Source of the DNA: Apium graveolens
Taxonomy: Eukaryota; Streptophyta; Magnoliopsida; Apiales; Apiaceae
NCBI RefSeq assembly: GCF_009905375.1
Contig: NC_133650.1
Coordinates: 295,010,270-295,074,269 of the forward strand
Length of the DNA stretch: 64,000 bases
Direction of reading: 5' to 3'
Shown in pieces: positions 1 to 11,816 of this stretch. The notes under the pieces were generated by a model, which saw only the letters and a list, made by a program, of their open reading frames with translations, made no database searches and was not told where the DNA came from. The translations under genes and the position numbers were made by a program. Position 1 is the stretch's first letter, and each line of letters begins with the position of its first letter.

Positions 1-132
1 TAACAGTTCCAGATTGTAACAGAGTTTATTGTTTAAATAAAGTTTGTTTTCTGTTACATAAGTTCTTGAAGTTTGATTTGATTGTAATAAACACTGTATT
101 CACCCCCTCTACAGTGAAAGTGTGACCTAACA
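1..132 (+). mobile_element. 3' end of a family A Sirevirus-like LTR (copy A3)
   Basis: The stretch matches the last part of the A1 LTR at 12279-12410, including the CACCCCCTCTACAGTG segment and the terminal TGACCTAACA. No primer-binding site follows position 132; the sequence passes directly into minus-strand pol of another element. It is therefore the 3' LTR (or a solo LTR) of a plus-strand insertion whose body lies left of the window. The expected 5-bp duplication would be AAGAC (133-137), and its partner is off-window. Confidence 0.85.
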
Positions 133-2267
133 AAGACAAAATCCATATGATCTGGATCTTCAAAACCAGGAGGTTGCTCTACATATACCTCTTCATCCAG
201 CTTTCCATTCAGAAAGGTGCTCTTGACATCCATTTGATAAACTTTAAAGTTTGAAAATGCTGCGAATGCCAGAAATATCCTGATGGCCTCAAGTCTAGCC
301 ACTGGAGCATAGGTTTCATCATAATCAATACCTTCAGCTTGAGAATACCCTTTAGCTACCAGTCTTGCCTTGTTTCTTGTAACCACACCATCTTCATCTA
401 GTTTATTCCTGAATACCCACCTTGTACCAACAGCTTTCTTGTGTACAGGCCTAGGTACCAGTTTCCAGACTTGTTGACTTTCAAACTGATTGAGTTCATC
501 TTGCATAGCAATCACCCAATCTGGATCAGTTAGTGCTTCTTCAATTTTCTTAGGTTCCATCTCAGAAAGAAATCCTGAGAACAGACACTCATTTTGAGTA
601 GCACGCCTAGTTCTGACTCCAACATCTGGATCACCAATAATCAACTCAAAAGGGTGAGCTTTATTCCAGACAGTCTGTCTTGGAAGATTTGATCTTGATG
701 ATTCGCCTTGAAATTCATTGTGATGTTGTGTCCTACTAGATGATCCTTCAGCATCTCCCCCTGAGTTGTTGCCATGTTGACTTGAAGATTCTCCGTCAGT
801 AGCAGTGGTATCTCCATTGTTTCCAGAGTTTCCATCACTATTACCTTGAGTATTATCAGGATTAACAGGTTCTTCAACAGCAACAACCTCAGGTTCTTGA
901 CCATGTTCTGACTCTGAATCTGACGTATCATCAAACTTCAGTTTCTCAGAAGGATCTTCAGTTTGGATACTAGAGAGTTTAGTGTCATCAAATGTAACAT
1001 TGACACTTTCAGTTACTTTGTGTTGATCAATGATATACACTCTATATGATCTTCTTCCATATCCAACAAAAATACCCTCATATGCCTTTGCCTCGAACTT
1101 ACCACGACGATCATCTCCATCCTTGAGCACGAAGCATCTGGCACCAAATACATGAAAGTATTTGATAGAAGGTTTCTGTTCATTCAAAATCTCATAAGGA
1201 GTTTTCATGAAGTCTTTGTTGATTAGAGTTCGATTCTGAGTATAACATGCAGTATTGACAGCTTCAGCCCAAAAGTACATTGGAAGACCTGATTCATTTA
1301 ACATCGTTCTTGCAGCTTCAATCAATGTACGATTCTTCCTTTCTACCACTCCATTTTGCTGAGGGGTTCTAGGAGCTGAAAATTGTCTGGTAATCCCTTT
1401 GTCTGTACAGAATCCATTTAGAAGTGCATTCTTGAATTCTGTTCCATTATCTGACCTTATTGCTCTAACAGGGACGTTAGAATCTAACTCAATCATCTTG
1501 ATATGATCAATCACAACTTGTGGTGTTTCATCCTTAGAGTGAAGAAATAAAACCCACGTATACTTGGAATAGTCATCAACTATCACAAGACAGTAACACT
1601 TCTTTGACATAGAAAGGATATTAACTGGACCAAATAAATCCATGTGCAATAATTGCAGAACACCAGTTATGGAAGATGTGTCAGTGCCTTTGTGACTTGC
1701 TTTCTTTGACTTTCCTTTCTGGCAAGCCTCACATAGTCCTTCTGGAGAGAATTCCAGCTGAGGCAGACCTCTTACCAATTCTCTTTTGACAAGAGAATTC
1801 ATTGTCTTGAAATTGAGATGGGAAAGTCTCTTGTGCCATAGCCAACTCTCATTTGACGATGCTTTTGCATAGAAACAATTGACTTCAAGATTGCTTCCAG
1901 AGTTCATGTCAGCTACGAACAGATTTCCTTTCCGTATTCCCATTAAGGAGGGTTTTTCACTTTTCTTGTGCAGAATCTGACACTTCAGCTTGTCGAATAA
2001 AACATTGTAGCCGTTGTCACAGAACTGACTAATGCTAAGCAGATTGTGTTCAAGTCCTTGCACAAGATATACATTTTCAATGATAACATTTCCAGCTAGC
2101 AAACAGCCATATCCCTCCGTTAAACCTTTGCTGTTATCTCCAAAGGTAACCACTGGGCCAGCTTTCTCAACCACATTTGATAGCAGGGCTCTATCTCCGG
2201 TCATATGTCTTGACGATCCACTGTCAAGAATCCACACTACCGGTTGTACCTGTTTAATGCCCTGCAA
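133..2267 (-). CDS. pol: Family C Copia pol (protease, integrase, start of RT), interrupted
   Basis: The pol polyprotein of a Sirevirus-like Copia element is open over its whole visible length. In order it shows an aspartic protease core ([11 protein letters not shown]), a GAG-pre-integrase zinc module (HKRLSHLNF ... CEACQKGK), the integrase catalytic landmarks ([26 protein letters not shown]), an acidic and Ser/Asn-rich linker, and the first RT blocks ([24 protein letters not shown]). It stops within RT at position 133, where a family A LTR has inserted. The YVDD box and RNase H must lie off-window to the left. The start is set at a TTG-CAG-GGC junction; the frame is open upstream to 2384 and overlaps the gag end in the +1 frame. 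Absence of stops suggests a young copy before it was split. Confidence 0.9.
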
Positions 2268-2277
2268 TACAAATGGA

Positions 2278-4554
2278 TTAGAACTTCTTCGGAACCCAAG
2301 CTTGGCTGGGTCCGGCATACTTGTAAAATTGGCCTTTATCAGGCAAAACAACATTCTTAATTTCACTATTCTCAACATTCTCAATGACTGAACATTTGAC
2401 CTTTAAAACAGCCTTATCAGATTTATGTTTAGGCTTAGGCACAAATGTCTCCTTTCTAGCTTTAGGAGGACTAGCAGTCTTAGACCTATCATGCTTTCTA
2501 TTATTCACATGCTGACGAGGAGTAGTCTTATCATTAGAAGCATGCTTACCATTAAAATAAGCAAACAACAGATTAAAAGCACAAGACATACAATCAGGAA
2601 CACCACATGCTTTATGAGAAGGATTAACAATAGGCAACTTATGCATGGTAGACATGGCATTTGTGCTATCCAACTCATGTGTGTCTGAGTTAGTCTCAGT
2701 TGCTTTCACAACCTTGACTGGAACTTTTGACACACTTGACTTGGAGACAGCTTTCCCATTAGCATTATCTTCAGCACGGATTTCTTCTTGAATAATAAAA
2801 GAGGTCTCATCAAATGGTTCAGCAATTGATTCCTTATAGAGGGGTTCATCAACACCCTTAAGCACATGTGGTACTTCCCTGCCTTTAGCACATACATGAG
2901 GAGGGGAGTTTATGCCTAATTTTCCAATAGCAGCATTGTAATCATAACCTATTCCATGTGTTTGATTAACAGCTTGCTTATTGTAAAACTCTTTGGACTT
3001 CGAACAAGAATTAAAGTAAGCTTTAACCTTAGCCTCAATACCGGTGATCTTGTCTTTGAGAATAGTTTCGAGTTGTCTATAACAGTCAACTCTATTCTCT
3101 AGAAAAGATACTTGGTCTTTAAGTTTATCTTGATTAATGTGCACAAGTCTTAATTCATTGACCTCTTTCTCAAGGTCTTTGATTTGTTGATTTAACAATT
3201 CATTATCACGACGAGCACAATCTAAGTTACCTCTTAGATGATAAACCATTTCAGCATCAGAAAGTTTTACCTCTTTTCTTGACGATGAGGTGCTTGCATC
3301 ACTAGCCATGAGAGCAAGATTCCCAACTTCTTCATCTTCACTGTCAGTATCATCCCAGCTTCTTCCCTTTGCCAGGTACGCCCTTTCAGATTTACTCTTC
3401 TGATTAGAATCGTAAGAGTTCTTCCTTGCTTGTTTTGGCTTCCTGCATTCTGTGGCAAAGTGTCCCAACTCATTACAGTTGAAGCATCGAATGGTGCTTC
3501 GATCAACCATCCCTGTTTTATACCCACCACTGCTGGTGTTAGAGGATGAAGATCCACCTTTCTGGAATCTGTTGTAGTTGGACTTGTACTTGAACTTGGG
3601 ATTCCTCTTGAATCTGACATTTGAGAATCTCTTGACAATCAGGGCCATTGACTCATCCTCCAATTGCTCCAGTTCTTCCAAGGAATAATAATCATCTCCT
3701 GATTGATTTGTAGTAGGTGAATCAAATTCTGCTACTATCACATTATCTTCAACCTTGGAAGACTGTACCATTCTATCTGACTGTTGAGATTGTTGTTGAT
3801 ATAGTGGTTGTTGTTGTTGTTGTTCATCAGCTACCAGAGCAGTAGACGTGCTGACCACTCTTCCTTTCCCGTAAACTTCCTTCTGCTGAATCTGCTCCAA
3901 CTCATAAGTCTTTAACACACCATAGAGCCTTTCCAAAGAAATCTCACTCAGATCTCTTGCTTCTCTTATGGCAGTGATTCTATGTTCGAGATGAGTTGGC
4001 AGTGTTAAAAGGAACTTTTTATTGACCTCCCTGATGGAATAGTATTTACCATTAATGTTCAAGTTGTTGATCAATGCATTGTACCTCTCAAACACTTCAG
4101 TGATTCCTTCTCCTGGATTAGATTTGAAGTATTCATACTCAGAGGTTAGGATTTCTAGTTTGTTCTCCCTAACTTCCTCTGTGCCTTCATTAATAATCTC
4201 AATAGTTTCCCAGATATGTTTAGAATCTTTACAATTCATCACATGTCTGTTCATTAGGGGATTAAGGGAATCTACTAAGATTAATTGAAGGCTAGCATCC
4301 AGGGAAGCTTCTTCTATTTCAGCAGGAGAGAAGTCCTCAGGATCCTTCACATAAGTTCTCGCTTCGGTGATCACCACATCATTCTCTATTACCTCTGGTT
4401 CAATAACCATAGGAATTTTTGGACCCTTCTTCAACACTTGCAAATATTTGGGATTAGCAACCTGTAAAAACAGTAGCATCTTCTTCTTCCACATCACATA
4501 ATTTTCTTTATCGAAAAGTGGAATTTTAACGGTTCCAACTTTTTGTGTAGTCAT
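2278..4554 (-). CDS. gag: Family C Copia gag
   Basis: This is the capsid/nucleocapsid protein, 758 aa from the chosen ATG at 4554 ([15 protein letters not shown]). The frame is open 15 codons further upstream, but the Copia gag N-terminal pattern ([16 protein letters not shown]) fits the inner start. The DUF4219/UBN2-type gag core is followed by a Gln-rich stretch, a CCHC zinc knuckle ([14 protein letters not shown]), a long coiled-coil-prone region ([22 protein letters not shown]), a Cys-containing segment (CGVPDCMSC) and a WVPKKF end. The stop is at 2278-2280, about 14 nt before the pol TGCAG|GG junction. The ORF is uninterrupted. Its role is virus-like particle assembly in the cytoplasm, inferred from the family. 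Confidence 0.9.
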   Translation of the reverse strand: MTTQKVGTVKIPLFDKENYVMWKKKMLLFLQVANPKYLQVLKKGPKIPMVIEPEVIENDVVITEARTYVKDPEDFSPAEIEEASLDASLQLILVDSLNPLMNRHVMNCKDSKHIWETIEIINEGTEEVRENKLEILTSEYEYFKSNPGEGITEVFERYNALINNLNINGKYYSIREVNKKFLLTLPTHLEHRITAIREARDLSEISLERLYGVLKTYELEQIQQKEVYGKGRVVSTSTALVADEQQQQQPLYQQQSQQSDRMVQSSKVEDNVIVAEFDSPTTNQSGDDYYSLEELEQLEDESMALIVKRFSNVRFKRNPKFKYKSNYNRFQKGGSSSSNTSSGGYKTGMVDRSTIRCFNCNELGHFATECRKPKQARKNSYDSNQKSKSERAYLAKGRSWDDTDSEDEEVGNLALMASDASTSSSRKEVKLSDAEMVYHLRGNLDCARRDNELLNQQIKDLEKEVNELRLVHINQDKLKDQVSFLENRVDCYRQLETILKDKITGIEAKVKAYFNSCSKSKEFYNKQAVNQTHGIGYDYNAAIGKLGINSPPHVCAKGREVPHVLKGVDEPLYKESIAEPFDETSFIIQEEIRAEDNANGKAVSKSSVSKVPVKVVKATETNSDTHELDSTNAMSTMHKLPIVNPSHKACGVPDCMSCAFNLLFAYFNGKHASNDKTTPRQHVNNRKHDRSKTASPPKARKETFVPKPKHKSDKAVLKVKCSVIENVENSEIKNVVLPDKGQFYKYAGPSQAWVPKKF

Positions 4555-4636
4555 TATGAATTTTTGAGTGAATAAAAATTCAAGAAGTGAAAGAAACACA
4601 AAAGTCTAGGATCTTGATTTGTACGTTAATCAGAAG

Positions 4637-4648
4637 GCTCTGATACCA
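4637..4648 (-). promoter_or_regulatory. Family C primer-binding site
   Basis: On the minus strand the sequence reads TGGTATCAGAGC, the initiator methionine tRNA 3' complement used as first-strand primer site by many plant LTR elements. It lies 2 nt from the LTR end, which fixes 4651-5936 as the 5' LTR of the minus-strand element. Confidence 0.92.
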
Positions 4649-4650
4649 AT

Positions 4651-5936
4651 TGTTAGGTCCCAATTTGTTTGTAGAAGGGGGGGTTGAATGCAAACAATAC
4701 CGTTTCGTCGAATAAAATGCGGAATAAAATTGTGAAACAAAATTCAAGTTAAATAAAACTTTTATTAAACTTGAAAGGTGTTACAACTACGGTATCGGTT
4801 ACAAGGGATTAATCTCAAATCAATTATTACAAATTTAGAATAAATTCGACATGAACTTTTTCTATTTTTGTAATTAAAAGATCAAATGCTAAAAGCGATT
4901 TGAGATTAAGTTCTAGGGATTTTAATCCGCTAGATAGATATACAAGAACAAGATAAGTATTTCTAGTTGATTGGATTTAACTTTACAATCTAGAAAATTG
5001 ATCTTGAAGTTGCAGAATAGATGAAATATTTTTCTGCTGCTTTTTCTTTTGTTCTTGTGGTGTGTTCTGTTTGATTGCTGAATAAACAAAAAGTCTTCTG
5101 CTTCTTTTATCAAACAGCCGAGATGAATGAACTGCAATGACAATTCTTTGAACCAGCATGACTTTCGGTATGACAATTGATTGTCATACCGATTGTTACA
5201 TAAGTACAATTCAGATTGTCTTGCAAAGATTAATAACAGATTTTTAATCTAATAAAAATTCTAACAAGACAATTAAATGAATTAGCATGACTTTCGGTAT
5301 GACTATTGATTGTCATACCGATTGTCATATTAATACAATCCAGATTGTCTTGTTTCAATTTAAATAGATTTAAACCAATTAAAATTCTGTAATTCCTTAA
5401 TATTAATTCTAAATTAATTAATCAATTTAATTCAATTAATTAATAAATTAATCCTTGCAGATATAATTTATTTTATTAATTAAATTATATGACTTAATTA
5501 ATTAATGGAGAATTAATACTAACGCTGAGCAGCAACCATTCTTCTGACAATCTTCTGAAAGTCACTGAGACTTATGAATCAATTCCGTCACTTCAATGCT
5601 GACACTCGATGTACTGTCTGGTTCATGAGTGACTAACTTTCGTGACGTTTCTTCATGTCTTGACTCTGTTGTTCTGATTGAATCCTTGTAATAAATGATA
5701 CCTTGACGAGATCTCTGTCACTTGATTAAATCCACGATCTTGATTTATATCACTGAGGCATGATCAAATTCTTGAACTTCTTCCAGTGAATCTTCAAGTC
5801 TGCAGATGAACAATGTTTCTTTATTCTTTGACAGATGTTACTTTGTGAGATCTCTCTGATGCTTGATCCACTATTTACTTATTACATTCTTATTTGAGTT
5901 GAGTTAAATACTCGAATAAACGAGTAGGCTATGACA
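4651..5936 (-). mobile_element. 5' LTR of the family C element (1286 bp)
   Basis: On the plus strand the LTR begins TGTTAGGTCCC and ends GGCTATGACA, giving TG...CA termini. The inner edge adjoins the PBS. The outer edge abuts 5937, exactly where homology to the pol-ORF3 spacer of family A begins, so C inserted into A1. The duplication on this side would be TATGC; its partner is off-window. The LTR contains a tandemly repeated palindrome (5166-5320) and no credible gene. Small open frames here lack any protein resemblance. Confidence 0.88.
5166..5320. repeat. Two palindromes in a tandem duplication inside the C LTR
   Basis: At 5166-5191 a 26-bp sequence has perfect 12-bp inverted arms (CGGTATGACAAT and ATTGTCATACCG) around a TG centre. 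A second copy at 5295-5320 has a single arm mismatch. Each is preceded by GCATGACTTT and followed by an ATACAATYCAGATTGTCTTG-like tail, so the palindrome belongs to a larger direct duplication of about 129 bp pitch. Confidence 0.85.
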
Positions 5937-8719
5937 TATGCCTTTCATAAATCCTGATATATCCATATTCTGATGACCATTTTACTGTTGATTAAGTTCT
6001 GATCTTACATTATCAGTACTTATTTACTTGATTTAATTTTGGTCATTCTCATATTTGAATTTCTTCTCAGAATATTGATTTTGCAGTGAAAAATAATTGA
6101 ATAAGTGGGAACAGTTTCAATTTTGAATTAAAACTGATTTACCTCGATTAATGGAACTACTGGGTAAGTGGAACGATTTTTCCTTGAAAAACTGCAAGTG
6201 GGTAAGTAATGATTACTGTTTTCCCGTGCCCATTAACTATTCAATATTACTGCATGTCTGATAGGTGTCCAACGATTATATTTTTTTTCAAGTATAAGTA
6301 AGACAGAGAGAAGATTTTCCAATCTTTTATTTACTTTTACACTTTATCTCTCTTTCTTTGCTTTTACTCTCTTTCATCTCCTGACGTTGGTTTTTCATAC
6401 AGACATTTTTTCAAACACCTAACAGGCAACTCTTAATTTTCGATTTTTCTCATGGCACCTAAGGATTTGATCATTGATGGAGCTAAGTTTGTTCCAAATA
6501 ACTTTGCTGCAATTCTCGATCATGCTGAAACTCTGTCTGAGTTGCATTTTGTGCAAGATCTTCTTGCACACAGTGAAATTGGGTATGCATTGACCCAACC
6601 TTCAGTCTTTTCAAGCCAATAAGTTCTGACGTTTTGGCGGACTGGGCACTTTGATAATGGTGGTAGACATGGTACTCCCAGTATTGTTTTCGAAGTGGAT
6701 GATTCTACACATGTGGTAACTCCTGGTACAATTCGCAAGGCCCTACATTTACCAGAAGGATGTACTTTTTTAACCCCGGAGGAATCAGCTCTTCAAGAGT
6801 TAATGGCCAGTTTGGGATATGAGCAGAGTTTGGCTAAGCTTGGGCAGTTGAAACGGGCTCATATCAGAAATGAATGGAGCTTCTTTTTCTACTGCATCAC
6901 TAAAGCTTTTGGGAATAAGTGTTCCAATTTTGATGCCATTCCTATAATGAGTCAGCACATCGGGTATGCTATCATTAACCAAACTCATTTTGATTTTGCA
7001 AGTGCTTTGATAGGCTTCATAGGGGATAAGATGACAGAAGATAGAAATGTAGTTTATTTTGCTAGATTCTGTCAGCTTATATATAACTTTTGTTGTACTA
7101 ATCCCCCTCAACTAGCCAGTACCTTAATTCCACCATTCAAAATCGCAAAACGAGCCTTTAATGACCTGGTAAATGCTGACACTAAGAAAAAGGTTGTTAG
7201 ATCTTTACAGATTCCTCAGTCTGTAAAACAGATCTTGGTGAATGCTGATCCTCAAACCTATAGATCTGTTTATCCTGATGTCCAACCTACCACCACCTCC
7301 CAAATACCACAACAACCATCAGAACATACCACTCATCCATCTATACCTCAACCATCCCTCAGAACATATCTCAAATCATATCTCTCAACTTCACAGACAA
7401 CTCAACCTTCATCCTCAACACCTACTGTGAAGCCTTCATCTTCCAAGCCAAAGAGGACAAAGACTGTTCCTCAAACACCTCAGAAGAGAAGGAGGATTGT
7501 TTTGAGAGATGAGTCTGATAGTGAGGAACATGTTTCTACATCAGAACCTGTTGTCAAAGAAGCTGCGAAAGTTTCTTCTCGGAAGGATTCTGGAACAGGG
7601 GGCTCTAAGCTTCTCAAAAGGCTTGGAAGAATGACTTCTGCTGAATCTCCCAAGGAATCCCCACCTTCAAAGAGATACAAGAAACAGAGAGCTAAAAGGC
7701 CAGTTTCAGATGATGAGGAAGCAGCAGCTAAGGAAGGAGATCAGGAATCTCTGATCTCACAAGAACCAGAATCTGCTGAAGCCACTGCTTCTCCATTAAC
7801 TCCACATCAGGAAGCTGCTACTGAAATGGCAAACACACCATCTGTGTCTCCTGTTCAAAAGACTGTATCTCCTGTTGATCCAGGCACAAGTGCTGAAATT
7901 GATATTCAGAACCTGGTTGTGCCTGATGTACTTTACTTAAAAGCTCCAACAACAATTAATCCATTCACAACACCTGTTACTGATGCTACTCAAACTCCAG
8001 AATTATCTACTACACCTTCTCTGCATCTAGATGATGATGGTTAGAATATAGGTGATCATCAGGATATGGTTGTTGATCAGAACTTGGAACCAGATAAGCA
8101 CTTAGAGGATGATGTTGAAGCCTCAATTGCTTCTCATACTGTTGTTTTATCAGAAGATGTCGATTCTGTAAGTTCTGATACTGCAAATGCTGATAATACT
8201 GGTGATGCTGCTCTAACTGCAGATGCTGATGAAGCAGGTCCTTCAGGACATGCACCTCAACATACTGTTTCTAAATCTGAACTAGTTAAGCAGTTTGTTA
8301 CAAGGGAAGTACCAGTGCCTTGGAGTGAAACTCCTGCAGGACAGGAGTGGACTAAGGAATGGAACTCAGTTACCTGTGTTCCATCTGCAAAGAATCTTGC
8401 TGAGCACTTGACAAAAGCTGATGAGATGTTAATTACTGATGATTTCAAAACACAGCTTCAAGTCACTAATTGAGTACTAAACATCTGCAAGGTCTCCATT
8501 CAACTACTCATGCAGAAATACATAAAGTTCAGGAAGAATTACTCAAGCAAGAACAAGTTCAGAAAATTGACAAGAAAAAATTCTTCCAACCTACCTTTGA
8601 CAGAGTTGCTTATATTGAGAAGACTCAAGAGAAACAACAATCTCAGATTGATGATATTTTGAAAAATCAAGCTTCTCAGCAATCTCAACTTGATGCAATC
8701 CGAGCTTCAGTGGAATTGC

Positions 8720-10174
8720 TGATAAATGGCATTTTATACCACTTAGAACGTCTTAAAATGGCTTAAATTGGTGTCTTGAAATCAAGTATTTTGTGTATTT
8801 GATGCATTTTTCTAGTGTTTATGCATTTCAGGATTTTAGTTGCATTTCGGGGGAGGAATCATCAAGAATAAGCCTTGGCATATGTTCACCATTGCGAGAG
8901 GAAAGAAACGGGCAGATTACGGCGAAGAAACGGAGCGAAATCAGAATTTTTCCAGTAGAGGTCTGAGCGCCCGCTCAGCATTGCTGAGCGGCCGCGCAGC
9001 AAGCTGAGCGCCCGCTCAGCTATGCTGAGCGGCCGCGCAGGGTCGGGAAAAAAAGACAAATTATTTTAGGACTTCTACTTCTGTTTGGCTTCCACTTCTA
9101 TGTAATCTGAGTTTTATGGGACTATTATATAAGTAGATTTGAGACGTTTTCACAAGTGTGGATTGAAGAAGATTGTGTTTTTACGCAAGGAGCGAAGGAG
9201 ATAAGGAAGAAGACCGATTTAGCACACTGCAACGAAGAGGAAGCATATTTTCTTGTGATTCTTGTTTTTTTGTAACGTTGGATGCTAGTTTTCTTGCTTT
9301 GAACTTATTTACTCTTGTGACGTACTCTGTTTTAATATAATTAGTTTAGTTATTATTTTCTTGTGTTTGTTTATCATGATTTCATATGAACCCATGATGA
9401 CGATAAGTGCTATTATGGGCTAATCGTGATCATGGGGTTGCAACGGATTTATTATGGAATTCTTTAGTTAATTGTTTAATACTTTAGTGTGTGATGATTG
9501 CATGATATCTAGTATTGGTTGTGCGTATTCGTCTTATGTGCGTCGCGAACATATAAGATAGGGTGTTAATCTCTTGTGAAGCGACGGTGGATCTTGAGAT
9601 TTAGAACTTGCCATGCTAGCATAGGTTCATGTACGTTGTGCATGATTAGTGGGTAACTCTAACAGTTTTATTTTCCCTATATAATCAAAAGGAATAACTT
9701 GTGCTTAAATCGTTGTGTTGTCAATTTCTGTAGACATATGGGAACTCAACATAATTGATGACTATTCAACTTCTATTTTAATTGTGGATGCTTGGTAGAA
9801 TGGTATTAGTACAATGAAAGTTGGCTTTTATCAGTTTCGTGTTATTCGATTAATATCATCACTGTCACATGCTAAAGGTAATAACAATGGCTATAGAAGG
9901 AAGTAATAATGAAGTTGTGATCTCATGAGTGTTTTATTATTGATAAATTGAAGTGTTAGTTAAGTGATTAATTAAGTAGTTAATTATAGTTAATATTTAA
10001 TCAACAATTTTAAGTGTTAGTATCTTAACATTGAGAAGTAATCATACATTGGTGAGTGAGTTAATTAGACAATAATTTAGTCTGAGTCTCTGAGGGAATG
10101 AACTAGAAAGTATTCTATATTACTTGCGAACGCGTATACTTGCGTGAATATTAGCGCGTGTTTTCGCCCTAACA
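8720..10174. mobile_element. Solo LTR, Gypsy-like, 1455 bp
   Basis: The insert begins TGATAAATGG and ends CGCCCTAACA. It is flanked by a perfect 5-bp duplication, ATTGC at 8715-8719 and 10175-10179. It splits ORF3 of A1 between codons that are contiguous in A2. No internal region or second LTR exists, so it is a solo LTR left by LTR-LTR recombination. The lineage is uncertain; the general look is Tat/Ogre-like. It contains the GC-rich hairpin cluster at 8963-9041. I see no gene in it. Confidence 0.88.
8963..9041. repeat. GC-rich tandem of four hairpins in the solo LTR
   Basis: A 41-bp unit occurs twice in tandem (8963-9003 and from 9004). Each unit holds CTGAGCGCCCGCTCAG (7-bp perfect arms, CC centre) and CTGAGCGGCCGCGCAG (8-bp arms, one mismatch). 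The block is extremely GC-rich against an AT-rich background. Confidence 0.85.
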
Positions 10175-11802
10175 ATTGCTTGTCTCTCATCTCTTACCTG
10201 CCGATGCCAAAAAGGGGGAGAAAGTAATTAAGTCCAAATGCAAAACTGATAAGACACTGAAGGGGAAAGATGATGAAAAAGATGACCAAGGAACCTCTGG
10301 AAGGGGTGGAGGTCATAGTAAAGGTAGAGGTTTCTCATCAAGAAAAGCTGAAATCACAAGTCACAGGACAAGTTCTGATACTGGAAAAAGAATTACTTCT
10401 GCTACTGGTAAAAGGATAAGTTCTGATAAACTTTTAGATCTTGATGAAGAAATGTCAAGACAGTTATTTCTTCAGGAAAATCCAGGAATGGACTTGGAGA
10501 GTCAAATGGAAGAAGAAGCCAGAATTAAATCAGAAAAAGTCAAATCTAAATCTGAAGCTTCTGGTAAAAAGAAATTTCCAACACTCAAAGGCATTGTGAT
10601 AAAAGAGAGAACAAATCCTGAAGCAATCATGGCTAAATCACAACTGTAGATAGATCCAAGGTCCAAGGGCAAAGAGAAAGTTGGTGAACCTATCAAGGTT
10701 TATGTACCTCCTCTGAATGAAGAAATTACTGATGAAGATGCTGATCTTGCTCTGACTTCAAGAAAAGTTTTTAAGACAAACTCTGACATGGCTCAAGTTG
10801 TTCAGAGTCAAGAAATAGTTAGTTTTGATAAATCAAAGACACTCCTACCAGGATTCACTAAAGCCAAACAGACTCAACCTTTGAAGACTGCTGCAAGTGG
10901 TTTTGAAGCAAGAGTGGTTACTGGAAAGGAAGCAAGAGATAAAACTGGATTGGGAAGTGCCGATGAAAGAAGAATACTGAAGACTACCAATGAACCAACT
11001 TCCTTAAGTGAACCAGGTATTGGAGAAACTCCTGAGAGATTGAATCAACTGGAATCTGTACAAATGGTTTACCATACCTACTTGAAAGAACACATCTTGT
11101 TGTACTTCATGACAGATGGTAGGGTTTATCGTATAAGGGAAAATGCCATTCCACTGAAGTATTTTGAAGAACTGGAGCATGTATTATTCTTACTTCAAGT
11201 GAATGACAGAATAACAGAAAGTGCTGCAAACTATTTGAAGAATCAGATTCAGAGACAGAAAAGGCTTTATTCTGTTAAGTCTGACAGCATATATCTTCCA
11301 AAGTACAGAGATCACAAGGGTGATATAGTTGAGATGAAGCCCAATATTGCCAAGATTATAACTACCTTTCTGGGTTACAGGGCTGTGGAATTCAATCTTG
11401 AGTCTGATAAGGCATATTTGATCAGACTGGATCAGGACATAAGGAAAGCTAAAATTAATGATCTCAGGGCTGCAATCTTTCAAACTGGTGAAGATTCTGC
11501 AGAACTTAAAGATGCTAAAAGGAGGATGATTGATGAACTCAGATATGCTGAGAGATGTTTGTTGAAGAACTATCTCAGAACAACTCCTGACATCAGAGAG
11601 ATCAGAAGATGAAGCCAAGTCAAGATCTACAACTGCTTAAATTCTGATATGAATACAGACTGAAGTTGTTATCAGAAGTTAAAGATTGGTAAAGCTTTAA
11701 GGACTGTAAGTTGTAGTTATCTAGTCAAATTCTCATGCATTTGTACTTAATGTTTTTGACATCATCAAATATCTGTTAAACTTGTATATTATGCTAATTT
11801 AC

Positions 11803-11815
11803 AAGTTGGGGGAGA
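11803..11815 (+). promoter_or_regulatory. A1 polypurine tract
   Basis: AAGTTGGGGGAGA lies directly before the 3' LTR start at 11817. The same sequence stands at the mirrored position in A2. It is the plus-strand primer site for reverse transcription. Confidence 0.85.
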
Positions 11816-11816
11816 T

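Larger units (their letters stand above)
6452..11612 (+). pseudogene. Family A ORF3 (large third ORF after pol), broken
   Basis: The reading frame starts at ATG 6452 (MAPKDLIIDG) and ends at 11612. It encodes an N-terminal globular domain of about 250-300 residues, a Ser/Thr/Pro- and Lys-rich middle, a coiled coil (VAYIEKTQEKQQSQIDDILK), a basic KKGEK segment and a C-terminal domain (LRTTPDIREIRR). I see no signal peptide, membrane helix or cleavage motif, so an envelope role is not supported; the function is unknown. Breaks, judged against A2: TAA at 6620 and TAG at 8042 and 10647 (each a Gln codon changed by C-to-T), a 1-nt loss near 8466, and a 1455-bp solo LTR at 8720-10174. Downstream the frame is open again from 10176 apart from the 10647 stop. 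A2 supplies intact counterparts for some breaks and A1 for others, so both decayed independently. Confidence 0.85.

Noticed and set aside
4922..5209. 95-codon minus frame in the C LTR
   Set aside because: It lies wholly in an LTR, crosses the palindrome and has no protein resemblance.
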